Below are positions 7,132-15,516 of a DNA stretch of 50,087 bases, piece by piece. The DNA comes from Lewinellaceae bacterium (GTDB lineage: Bacteria; Bacteroidota; Bacteroidia; Chitinophagales; Saprospiraceae). The stretch is taken from assembly GCA_020636445.1 (NCBI GenBank), contig JACJXV010000029.1:1-50087 (forward strand), written 5' to 3'. The position numbers were made by a program, and so were the translations under genes. The notes under the pieces are model-generated. The model was not told the origin of the DNA. It did no database searches and saw only the letters and a list, made by a program, of their open reading frames with translations. The first letter of the stretch is position 1. Every line of letters begins with the position of its first letter.

Positions 7132-9009
7132 ATGATCCGCTTCCTACTCTTCCTTCTCTTGCTGACGCTTATTCCTGCTGGTTTTGCCGCTAATTCATCC
7201 GCACCCCCAAAGGTGTCCTCCGAAGCCAATCACCCCAATATCGTGTGGTTGGTTTCGGAAGACAACTCAATTCAGTACGCAGGGCTGTATTCCGAATCCG
7301 GGGCGCGGATGCCGAACATTGAAAAGCTGGCCCAACACGGTCTGGTCTTCAATCATGCCTTTGCCAATGCTCCGGTATGTTCGGTGGCGCGGAGTACCTT
7401 GATCACCGGCTGTTATGCTCCGCGAATTGGCGCACAATACCACCGAAAAATCCAACCAGCGCCTATGCCGGAGGGGTTGGAAATGTTCCCCTATTATCTG
7501 CGGCAAGTGGGATATTACACCACGAACAATAATAAAGAGGACTATAATCTCATCAAAGGTGGTGAGGTCTGGGATGAGTCTTCCCGGAATGCCCGTTACC
7601 AAAACCGGGCACCCGGACAGCCTTTCTTTCATGTACAGAATTTTGACTTGACCCATGAAGGAAAATTGCATTTTAGCCAGGAGTCGATGAAAAATAAGGC
7701 TACGGAAACGGATCCCGATAAGGTTATACCCTTTCCCTACCTCCCCAATACAGCTACCGCCAGGTATACACACGCGAAATACCTCGACCACCAGCAGCAA
7801 ATGGATCAGCAAATCGGGGCCTTTATCCAGCAATTAGAGCGTGAGGGACTCCTCGAGAATACCTTTATCTTTTATTATGGTGACCATGGCGGCGTACTGC
7901 CCAGAAGCAAGGGGTATGTTTATGAAAGTGGGCTGCATGTCCCCCTGGTGGTTTATGTTCCGGATAAATGGAAGCATCTGGTGCCAGCCCCGGCAGGTTC
8001 CCGCGTGGATGCGTTTGTGCGTTTCATCGACTTTGCCCCAACGATTTTGCATTTAGCCGGCGCAACGATTCCGAAGCAAATGGATGGCCAGGCTTTTTTA
8101 GGCCCAAAAGTAAGGGAGGCTTCCTGGAAGAAAAGGAATACCGTTTTTGCCTATGCCGACCGCTTTGATGAAAAATATGATTTAGTCAGAAGCTTGCGGA
8201 AAGGGAGGTACAAATACATCCGCAATTTTCAGCCGTTTAATGTTGACGGCCTCTACAACTTTTACCGGTACAAAATGCTGCTCTACCAGGAATGGTGGGA
8301 TATGTTTCGCGCCGGCGAGTTAAATGTGGTGCAAGCCCAGTTTTTCCAACAACGTCCGGCTGAGCAATTGTTTGACCTGGAAAAAGACCCCCACGAAATT
8401 AATAATCTGGCCGATAATTTCGCCTATCAAAGAGTGCTCGCCGATATCAGACACGATTTCCAGCAGCAGCTACGTGCGATTAACGACCTGAGTTTTTTCC
8501 CCGAACCCTATTACCTAAAGACGGGAATTCAAAATCCAGTGCAATTCGGAAAAGACAATCAGCAGCTGATACGAGAATTAATAGCCATTGCCGACTTACA
8601 ACTCCTGCCCTTTAACCGGGCTGAAAAGCAGCTCAAAAGCGCCCTGCACGCCCCAAATCCCTGGAAGCGATACTGGGCATTAATCGTTTGCAGCAGCTTC
8701 GGTGAGCAAGCCGCAACCTTTTACCCCGTTGCCAAAGAGATGGCCCGAAAGGATGCGGAGAACCTCGTCAGGGTACGCGCTGCTGAATTTTTAGGGCTAT
8801 GCCAGGTCCAGGACCCACAACCCGTACTCCTGGATGCGTTGAAAAATGCCCAATCACCAACGGAGGCTAACCTCATTTTGAATACTATCGTCCTGCTCAG
8901 AGACAGTAAAGGTTTCCCTTTTGTCATTAACAGGGATTTATTCAACCCTAAGTGGTTCGAGAACGAGGCCGAGCTTTTTATTCAGCGACTGGATTATTTG
9001 GCGCGTTAA
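7132..9009 (+). CDS. Secreted sulfatase with C-terminal HEAT-like region
   Basis: 625 residues. The ATG at 7132 is preferred over an upstream TTG because a signal peptide (MIRFLLFLLLLTLIPAGFA) begins there. The mature protein opens with HPNIVWLVSEDNS, where sulfatases carry the metal-binding Asp pair, followed by PVCSVARSTLITG. That Cys is in the place converted to formylglycine, but the third motif position is Val where C-x-P/A-x-R is usual. FYYGDHGGVLPRSKGYVYES supplies the second metal site, and EQLFDLEKDPHEINNLADN is the typical C-terminal sulfatase block. Residues about 500-620 are helical and HEAT-like (RVRAAEFLGLCQVQDPQPVL). Sulfatases hydrolyse sulfate esters of glycans in the periplasm or outside. 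No maturase gene is nearby, and the substrate is unknown. Confidence 0.85.
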   Translation: MIRFLLFLLLLTLIPAGFAANSSAPPKVSSEANHPNIVWLVSEDNSIQYAGLYSESGARMPNIEKLAQHGLVFNHAFANAPVCSVARSTLITGCYAPRIGAQYHRKIQPAPMPEGLEMFPYYLRQVGYYTTNNNKEDYNLIKGGEVWDESSRNARYQNRAPGQPFFHVQNFDLTHEGKLHFSQESMKNKATETDPDKVIPFPYLPNTATARYTHAKYLDHQQQMDQQIGAFIQQLEREGLLENTFIFYYGDHGGVLPRSKGYVYESGLHVPLVVYVPDKWKHLVPAPAGSRVDAFVRFIDFAPTILHLAGATIPKQMDGQAFLGPKVREASWKKRNTVFAYADRFDEKYDLVRSLRKGRYKYIRNFQPFNVDGLYNFYRYKMLLYQEWWDMFRAGELNVVQAQFFQQRPAEQLFDLEKDPHEINNLADNFAYQRVLADIRHDFQQQLRAINDLSFFPEPYYLKTGIQNPVQFGKDNQQLIRELIAIADLQLLPFNRAEKQLKSALHAPNPWKRYWALIVCSSFGEQAATFYPVAKEMARKDAENLVRVRAAEFLGLCQVQDPQPVLLDALKNAQSPTEANLILNTIVLLRDSKGFPFVINRDLFNPKWFENEAELFIQRLDYLAR

Positions 9010-9064
9010 TGAGGCTTGACGCTGCAGTCATCATCCTGGGTTAGCGAATTGCCAGGGGATTTAT

Positions 9065-9127
9065 AGTGAGCAGTGAGCAGTGAGCAGTGGGCAGTGGGCA
9101 GTGAGCAGTGAGCAGTGAGCAGTGAGC
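9065..9127. repeat. Heptanucleotide tandem repeat AGTGAGC x9
   Basis: Nine perfect-phase copies of the 7-mer AGTGAGC; copies 4 and 5 read AGTGGGC. There is no spacer and no palindrome in the unit. It lies 56 bp after the sulfatase stop codon in a gene-free stretch. Confidence 0.9.
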
Positions 9128-9174
9128 AAGCCACACCCTTTGCGGCTTCCTTCGCGACCTGGCGAGGTTATTAA

Positions 9175-9212
9175 GTGAAGGGTGAGGAGTGAAATCAGAA
9201 ATCAGAAATCAG
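9175..9212. repeat. Second heptanucleotide repeat block (GTGAAGG to AAATCAG)
   Basis: GTGAAGG, GTGAGGA and GTGAAAT follow each other in 7-bp phase and run into three copies of AAATCAG (9192-9212). A further 17-nt piece of the same AAATCAG type occurs at 9700-9716. Confidence 0.8.
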
Positions 9213-9768
9213 TTCTGCGACCACGCTTAGTTCCTATTAATCGGCCTTTACCGGTGGGGCGTTAAAAAATGAAGCGGCCTATAGTTTAGGCATAAAAACC
9301 AACGAAACGTCCGCCGGAAAGGTGTTTGAGCCGACACAATTATCTAGGGAACAGTACATTATTCCGGCAATCTAAAAAGGTAAATTGAAATCAAAAAGGT
9401 AAGGGCGAGTTTCTTTCCGGCAGTGTAGTGCCCCTGATAAATGCTCAAACAAGGTTGATCTTTACCCTGATTGCCGCTTCATTTTAGCGCCAGCGGTAAC
9501 AGCCTTGGGCTTTTTGCTTCTTTTGGGGCCAAGCCAAAAAGAAGGTGCACCTAGCTGGTGGTAATTCAGCATAAGATCATTTTTTCCTTCCTTAATACTA
9601 AAAAGTCAAAACCTGCCTCGCGATACGGCTAAGAAATTCATATTGGAATTTGCTTTTTAAAAACAGTTAAAGTCCAGTTTAATTTTTCTTTACAGCCCTA
9701 ATCAGAAATCAGAAACTTACCCCGACTGCGTCGCGGTAAAAAAATGCAGACAATTCCGAAAGAGGCAT
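9213..9768. other. Gene-free spacer with an inverted repeat
   Basis: No coding sequence could be supported here. An imperfect inverted repeat, CTTCTTTTGG (9517-9526) and CCAAAAAGAAG (9534-9544), encloses a 7-nt GC-rich loop; it could be a terminator or an interspersed hairpin element. A short AATCAGA repeat lies at 9700-9716. The rest shows nothing recognisable. Confidence 0.5.
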
Positions 9769-9789
9769 GTTTCTTACCTCGAAACCTTT

Positions 9790-9797
9790 TACCTTTG
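9790..9797 (+). promoter_or_regulatory. Bacteroidota -7 box for the efflux operon
   Basis: TACCTTTG fits the Bacteroidota -7 consensus TAnnTTTG exactly and lies 18 bp upstream of the start codon at 9816. No clear TTTG -33 box is seen 19-21 bp further upstream, which leaves room for an activator. Position and consensus only. Confidence 0.45.
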
Positions 9798-9815
9798 CAG
9801 GAGTTTTTATACTAG

Positions 9816-10238
9816 ATGATAGCTAAGTTTATCCAAATCACCCTTGCCGCGATGGTGCTCTTTAGTACCACAGGCTTCACATTGAGTAAACATTTTTGCC
9901 AAAATGAGTTACAGGGGATAGGTGTTTTCACCCAGGCGAAGGGCTGTCATCATTCCGAGCACGCACCTTGTCAAAGTAAGCACTGCGATTCTCATCCGGA
10001 AAAAGAAGAGGATGGCGGTTGCTGCAACAAAATTGCCAAGTACTACAAGCTTGACCAGGACCAGCAAGTTCAAATACTCCAGTTTGATCTGGTAAAGAAA
10101 CCCTTTGTTGCTGTCGTGGTGCCTGGCCATTTGGCACAGCTGGTCTTAAGCCAGGGCTTTCCCGCCACTTATCAATCGTATAAGCCGCCCATTGTTTACC
10201 CCGACTTCCAGTCGGTGTTGCAGACCTACCGTTTGTAG
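9816..10238 (+). CDS. HYC_CC_PP-family small exported protein of a metal-efflux operon
   Basis: 140 residues with an N-terminal signal peptide (MIAKFIQITLAAMVLFSTTG). The three family marks appear in order: a His-x-Cys near the mature N-terminus (KHFC; here Phe replaces the usual Tyr), a Cys pair (GGCCNKIAKYYK) and a Pro pair near the end (YKPPIVYPD). Between them lies a His/Cys-rich segment (CHHSEHAPCQSKHCDSH) well suited to binding soft metal ions. Members of this family sit upstream of heavy-metal RND pumps in Bacteroidota, as here (112 bp before the pump gene). A periplasmic metal-binding or sensing role is likely but unproven. Confidence 0.75.
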   Translation: MIAKFIQITLAAMVLFSTTGFTLSKHFCQNELQGIGVFTQAKGCHHSEHAPCQSKHCDSHPEKEEDGGCCNKIAKYYKLDQDQQVQILQFDLVKKPFVAVVVPGHLAQLVLSQGFPATYQSYKPPIVYPDFQSVLQTYRL

Positions 10239-10349
10239 CCTAGGTTGTTTTAGTGTTAAACCACTCGGTGAACCCACCGCAGGGGGTTTTGTCGTTTGGA
10301 TTATGCCAAAGCCGGCGTGATCTCCTTTCACCACAACAGACAGGCTATT

Positions 10350-13300
10350 ATGTTAAACGGAATCATTCGTTTCTTTTTGGAAAACAAATTTGTCACCTTG
10401 CTTTTGGTGGTCATGTTTATTGGCTGGGGCATTGTGACAGCACCTTTTGGCTGGAATACGTTCCTGCCGTCGGATCCTGTTCCGGTCGACGCTATTCCCG
10501 ACCTGGGCGAGAATCAGCAAATTGTCTTTGCCGACTGGATGGGACGCTCTCCGCAAGATGTGGAGGACCAGATTACCTATCCGCTCACCACCTTCCTTTT
10601 GGGGATTCCCGGGGTGAAATCTATCCGCAGCACTTCGATGTTTGGCTTCGCCAGTATCTATGTCATTTTTGATGAAAAGACTGAATTTTACTGGTCGCGA
10701 AGCCGCATTCTCGAAAAGCTGAACTCCTTACCTTCCGGGCTACTGCCTCCCGGCGTTCAACCTTCCCTGGGGCCCGATGCTACCGCACTGGGGCAAGTGT
10801 ATTGGTACACCCTGGAAGGGCGCGACCCGCAAGGCAATGTCACCGGCGGCTGGGATTTGAACGAAATCCGGACGGTCCAGGACTTCTATGTAAAATACGG
10901 CCTCAATGCCGTTGAAGGCGTTTCGGAAGTTGCTTCCGTGGGAGGACAGATAAAGGAATACCAGATTGATGTTAACCCGGATGCGTTAAAGGCATTTGGC
11001 ATACCGCTGATGGATGTAATGGCGGCGGTGAAAAAATCGAATCGCGACGCAGGCGCCGAAACGATAGAAATCAACAAAGTCGAATATTTTGTCCGCGGCC
11101 TGGGTTACATCAAGAAAATCGAAGACCTGGAGTTGGCTGTGGTCGCCGTAAACAACAACGTTCCCATCCGCATCAAGGATATCGGTGTTGTTTCCTTAGG
11201 ACCCGCCACCCGCAGAGGCATTCTGGATAAGGACGGCGCCGAGGTAGCTGGCGGGGTAGTTATTGCCCGGTACGGCTCCAACCCCTTGGCCGTCATCAAT
11301 GGAGTGAAAGCCAAAATCAAGGAGATGGCTCCCGGGCTGCCCAAGAAGACACTGGCTGATGGCACGGTAAGCCAACTTACCATTGTTCCTTTCTACGACC
11401 GCACGCAACTCATCCAGGAAACACTGGGCACCCTGGAACGAGCGCTTTCTCACGAAATCATCATCAGTATCATCGTCGTCATTGTGCTGGTCCTCAACCT
11501 TCGGGCCTCCTTATTGATTTCCAGTATGCTCCCGATAGGGGTGCTGATGACCTTCATCATCATGCGGTACGCGGGGGTAGACGCGAATATTGTAGCCCTA
11601 TCAGGCATTGCCATTGCCATCGGAGTAATGATCGATGTCGGGATTGTTTTTGTGGAAAACATTGTCCGGCACCTTGACTTGCCGGAAAACGAAGGCGCAC
11701 GAGGCCGACGTTTGCGGGAAATAATTTATGAAGCCACGACGGAAGTATCCGCTGCCATCACAACTGCACTCGCAACGACTGTTGTCAGCTTCCTGCCGGT
11801 ATTTGCCATGCAATCGGCGGAGGGCAAGCTTTTCAAACCCCTGGCTTTTACCAAAACATTTGCGCTGGGGGCAGCCTTCATTCTCGGAATCGTCGTACTT
11901 CCGGCGCTGGCCCACCTGGTGATGTCACTCAACTTCGATAAGAAGCGGGTGCGGGGTATCTGGAATGTTGCTCTGATGGCTGCCGGTATCTTGTTTGCGG
12001 TGGTGTACCATACCTGGCTGCCAGTGTGGTTAGTGGTGATTGGGTTGAACAACCTGTTGGAAAATAAATGGCCGGAACGATGGCGCTCGGTACCCCAGGT
12101 AATTAATGTAGGGGTGGTTTTGCTGGTAGCTACCTTTTTCCTGACGGAAGAGTGGATTCCCTTAGGGCACCATAACTCCCTGTTCACCAACTACATTTTC
12201 GTATTGGTCCTGCTGGGCGGCATACTGGGCATTTTGTTATCCATCGTTCATTTTTATGAACCCATCCTGAAATGGTGTCTGGTCAACAAGGGAAAATTCA
12301 TGCTGTTACCTTTGTTTACCATCCTCTTCGGGGTGGTCATTTGGCTGGGATGGAATAAAACCTTTGGCGTAGTGGCCCAGGGATTTGACAAGCTTGGCTG
12401 GAATGTCCGCACAACGGGTGTTTGGAGCACCATGCTACATAAGTTTCCAGGTATGGGCAAAGAGTTCATGCCATCGCTCAACGAAGGAAGCTTCTTACTG
12501 ATGCCCACTTCGATGCCGCATTCCGGTGTGGAAGAAAATCAACGGATTGTCGCTCAGCTGGACATGTTGCTGGCCAATATTCCGGAAGTAGAACTGGCCG
12601 TAGGCAAAGCCGGCCGTGCCGAAACCGCTCTTGACCCGGCCCCGATTTCGATGTTTGAAAACATTATCAATTACAAACCTGAATTTTTAATTAATGCCGA
12701 TGGAAAACGGGAAACGTTTAAAACCGATAAAAAAGATCGTTTTATTCTTGTTTCGGGGGATACGCTTACTAACGAAGAAGCGCTGCTGCGGGGAGTAACC
12801 GCAACGGACCTCATCCCTGACCCTTCGGGGCAATACTATCGCAACTGGCGACCCGAAATCAAAACGCCGGCCGACATCTGGGATGAGATCGTGCGGGTTA
12901 CCAAGCTACCCGGCGTTACCTCTGCCCCCAAGCTCCAGCCTATCGAAACGCGCCTGGTTATGTTGCAAACGGGTATGCGGGCTCCCATGGGTATCAAGGT
13001 GTACGGCCCCAATTTAAAAACGATCGAAGATTTTGGGTTAGCCCTGGAGCAAATCCTCAAAGAGGTGCCCTCCGTGAAAGCCGAGGCCGTTTTTGCTGAT
13101 CGTATTGTAGGAAAGCCCTACCTCCATCTGCATATTGACCGGAGGGCGGCTTCCCGCTACGGACTCAATATCGAAGACGTCCAGGACTTTATTGAGACCG
13201 CTATCGGCGGTATGAGTGTTACCAGTACCGTTGAAGGCCGGGAGCGCTTTCCGGTGCGGGTACGCTACCCGCGGGAGTTGCGGGACAACCCCGAGAGCAT

Positions 13301-14180
13301 CAAAAAGATGTTGGTACCTACGCCGGTAGGAGCCCAGGTTCCACTAGGGGAACTGGTCACCATCGAATACATTCGGGGCCCGCAAATGATCAAGAGTGAG
13401 GATACCTTCCTTACAGGTTACGTGCTGCTGGACAAAAAGGAAGGGTTTGCCGAAGTGGATGTCGTGGAAGAAGCCCAGCGCTTCATTCAGCAGCGGATTG
13501 ACGAAGGCACTCTGGTGGTTCCGGCAGGGGTTAGCTACAAGTTTTCGGGAACCTATGAGAACCAGTTGCGAGCCATGAAGCGGCTGTCAATCGTTATTCC
13601 TATCAGTCTGATTACCATCTTTCTGTTGCTGTTTTTTCAGTTTAAAACGGTCATTGCCTCTTCCATTCACTTCTCAGGGGTATTTGTCGCTTTTGCCGGC
13701 GGATTTATCATGCTCTGGCTCTATGGCCAGGACTGGTTCCTGAATTTCTTTGTCGCTGAAGTGAGTATGCGGGAGTTATTCCAACTACACCCCATTAACC
13801 TGAGTGTAGCCGTTTGGGTAGGGTTCATTGCCTTGTTTGGTATTGCTACCGATGACGGGGTGATTATGGGCACCTATATTCATCAGGTTTTTGAGGAGCG
13901 GCAACCCGCTACGGTAGCCGAAGTGCGCGAGGCGGTCTTGATCGCCGGAAAAAAACGAGTCCGCCCGGCCATGATGACGGCTGCAACGGCCATTATTGCC
14001 TTGCTCCCCGTACTTACCTCTACTGGAAAAGGGGCCGACATCATGGTGCCGATGGCGATCCCAACCTTTGGTGGGATGACGATCCAATTGATGACCATGT
14101 TTGTGGTGCCGGTACTCCAGGCCTTCTGGCGTGAAGGAGTTGTCAGCAGGCAACTACGCCAAAATCCTGACCCTGCCTGA
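10350..14180 (+). CDS. CusA/CzcA-family heavy-metal efflux RND transporter
   Basis: 1276 residues from the ATG at 10350, where MLNGIIRFFLENKFVTLLL begins the first membrane helix; an earlier in-frame ATG adds 18 unlikely residues. Inner-membrane proton-driven pump exporting metal ions from the periplasm through the trimeric complex with the next two gene products. The TM4 proton-relay segment reads GVMIDVGIVFVEN (about residue 425). Met-bearing positions in the substrate path, FMPSLNEGSFLLMPTSMP (705-724), APISMFEN (about 764) and VMLQTGMRAPMGIKVYGP (870-887), point to copper or silver rather than zinc or cobalt. Residues about 529-683 form an extra membrane-rich segment absent from the roughly 1050-residue proteobacterial CusA, a feature I associate with Bacteroidota homologues. 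The gene is co-directional with its partners and separated by 37 bp from the next. Confidence 0.9.
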   Translation: MLNGIIRFFLENKFVTLLLVVMFIGWGIVTAPFGWNTFLPSDPVPVDAIPDLGENQQIVFADWMGRSPQDVEDQITYPLTTFLLGIPGVKSIRSTSMFGFASIYVIFDEKTEFYWSRSRILEKLNSLPSGLLPPGVQPSLGPDATALGQVYWYTLEGRDPQGNVTGGWDLNEIRTVQDFYVKYGLNAVEGVSEVASVGGQIKEYQIDVNPDALKAFGIPLMDVMAAVKKSNRDAGAETIEINKVEYFVRGLGYIKKIEDLELAVVAVNNNVPIRIKDIGVVSLGPATRRGILDKDGAEVAGGVVIARYGSNPLAVINGVKAKIKEMAPGLPKKTLADGTVSQLTIVPFYDRTQLIQETLGTLERALSHEIIISIIVVIVLVLNLRASLLISSMLPIGVLMTFIIMRYAGVDANIVALSGIAIAIGVMIDVGIVFVENIVRHLDLPENEGARGRRLREIIYEATTEVSAAITTALATTVVSFLPVFAMQSAEGKLFKPLAFTKTFALGAAFILGIVVLPALAHLVMSLNFDKKRVRGIWNVALMAAGILFAVVYHTWLPVWLVVIGLNNLLENKWPERWRSVPQVINVGVVLLVATFFLTEEWIPLGHHNSLFTNYIFVLVLLGGILGILLSIVHFYEPILKWCLVNKGKFMLLPLFTILFGVVIWLGWNKTFGVVAQGFDKLGWNVRTTGVWSTMLHKFPGMGKEFMPSLNEGSFLLMPTSMPHSGVEENQRIVAQLDMLLANIPEVELAVGKAGRAETALDPAPISMFENIINYKPEFLINADGKRETFKTDKKDRFILVSGDTLTNEEALLRGVTATDLIPDPSGQYYRNWRPEIKTPADIWDEIVRVTKLPGVTSAPKLQPIETRLVMLQTGMRAPMGIKVYGPNLKTIEDFGLALEQILKEVPSVKAEAVFADRIVGKPYLHLHIDRRAASRYGLNIEDVQDFIETAIGGMSVTSTVEGRERFPVRVRYPRELRDNPESIKKMLVPTPVGAQVPLGELVTIEYIRGPQMIKSEDTFLTGYVLLDKKEGFAEVDVVEEAQRFIQQRIDEGTLVVPAGVSYKFSGTYENQLRAMKRLSIVIPISLITIFLLLFFQFKTVIASSIHFSGVFVAFAGGFIMLWLYGQDWFLNFFVAEVSMRELFQLHPINLSVAVWVGFIALFGIATDDGVIMGTYIHQVFEERQPATVAEVREAVLIAGKKRVRPAMMTAATAIIALLPVLTSTGKGADIMVPMAIPTFGGMTIQLMTMFVVPVLQAFWREGVVSRQLRQNPDPA

Positions 14181-14217
14181 CACCCCACTGATCAACCTTG
14201 CTAAAACGAAAGAAATT

Positions 14218-15453
14218 ATGCGCATAATCATCTTAATATTGGCCCTGATGGCCACTGGCAGCATTGCAGCACAAACACTGGAAGATTACCTGAACATCGC
14301 CCTGGAAAACAATCCTGGAATCAAAGCCAGGGAAACCGAATTCCAGGCAGCATTGCAGAAAGTGCCCCAGGTAGCTGCTCTTCCTGACCCAACGGTAAGT
14401 GCTGCCTTTTTCCTCAACCCCATGATGCTTCCCATGGGCAATCAACTAGGCAGCATTACTGGCATGCAGATGTTTCCCTGGTTTGGAACCCTGGACGCTA
14501 TGCAGCAGGAAGCAGTCCGCATGGCAGAGGTCAAGCGCCAAGCTATCGAGGTGTCCAAAAACGAGCTTTTGTTTAAGGTAAAAAGTGCCTGGTATCCCCT
14601 TTTTGAACTGGAAGCCCAACTGGCCATTCAACGGGAAAACCTGCGGGTGCTGGAGACAGACAAAGAGCTGGCAACCATTAAATTCCAAAATGGTCAGGCG
14701 CCAATGGTAGATGCCATTCGGGCAGATATCATGATCGACGAGGTAAAAACGGAAATCGAATTACTTGAACAAAAGCGAAAACCACTGGTCGTGGCATTCA
14801 ACCGCCTGCTTAACCGGGAGGATGATAGCCCGGTTGCCATCACAGGAACCTTGCCAGAGCCTGCTCCCGATGCCGTGTTGCGTAGGGATAGCCTCATAGG
14901 GAACAACCCCATGCTGGCCATCTTTGACCAACAAATCCAGGCGGCTATTGCCGAGGAAAAAGTGGCTGAATATATGCGCAAGCCGATGCTGAGTGCCGGT
15001 TTACAATACATGCCGCTAGTGAGACGACGGGGCAATGATCTCATGCTTCCGCCCAATACCGGCGGGGATATGATAATGCCTATGGTTTCCGTCACAGTAC
15101 CTATCTGGCGAAAGAAGTACGACGCAGCCGTCGAAGAGCGCCGCCTGATGCAGGTCATGTATTCCGACATGCAACAGGACATGCATAATGAGCTGGCAAG
15201 CATGTACGCCATGACGTTCTATGAGCTGGAAAAAATGGCGCAAATGATTGCATTGCTCAATAAGCAACTGCTGAAAACCCAGCAGGCCATTGATCTCATG
15301 ATGGCCGCCTACAGCAATGCCGGACAAGATTTTGACGAAATTCTCCGCCTCCAGCAACAGTTGTTTCGGTATCGCATGGAAAAGGTTTCTGCCCAAACCG
15401 GCTATCAGCTCGCACAGGTAAAACTGGATTACCTGACCAGCAACAACAATTAA
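14218..15453 (+). CDS. TolC/CusC-family outer membrane efflux protein
   Basis: 411 residues from the ATG at 14218, chosen because a signal peptide (MRIIILILALMATGSIAAQ) follows. Outer membrane channel of the tripartite pump. The coiled-coil helices typical of the family are visible: LEDYLNIALENNPGIKARET at the start of the first repeat, and EEERRLMQ-like and LLRLQQQLFRYRMEKVSAQT-like heptad-rich text later. It lacks a lipidation Cys, unlike E. coli CusC. Many Met residues near FFLNPMMLPMGNQ and GMQMFPW suit a copper/silver system. It lies between the pump and adaptor genes. Confidence 0.85.
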   Translation: MRIIILILALMATGSIAAQTLEDYLNIALENNPGIKARETEFQAALQKVPQVAALPDPTVSAAFFLNPMMLPMGNQLGSITGMQMFPWFGTLDAMQQEAVRMAEVKRQAIEVSKNELLFKVKSAWYPLFELEAQLAIQRENLRVLETDKELATIKFQNGQAPMVDAIRADIMIDEVKTEIELLEQKRKPLVVAFNRLLNREDDSPVAITGTLPEPAPDAVLRRDSLIGNNPMLAIFDQQIQAAIAEEKVAEYMRKPMLSAGLQYMPLVRRRGNDLMLPPNTGGDMIMPMVSVTVPIWRKKYDAAVEERRLMQVMYSDMQQDMHNELASMYAMTFYELEKMAQMIALLNKQLLKTQQAIDLMMAAYSNAGQDFDEILRLQQQLFRYRMEKVSAQTGYQLAQVKLDYLTSNNN

Positions 15454-15516
15454 AAAAAATCAGGCTTCCCGGGCGCCTGTTCCCCCGAGAACCTTAATAC
15501 TTCAAGATTTATCATC

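Noticed and set aside
9065..9212. Heptamer repeats as a CRISPR array
   Set aside because: Units are 7 bp with no spacers, and no cas genes are in the window.
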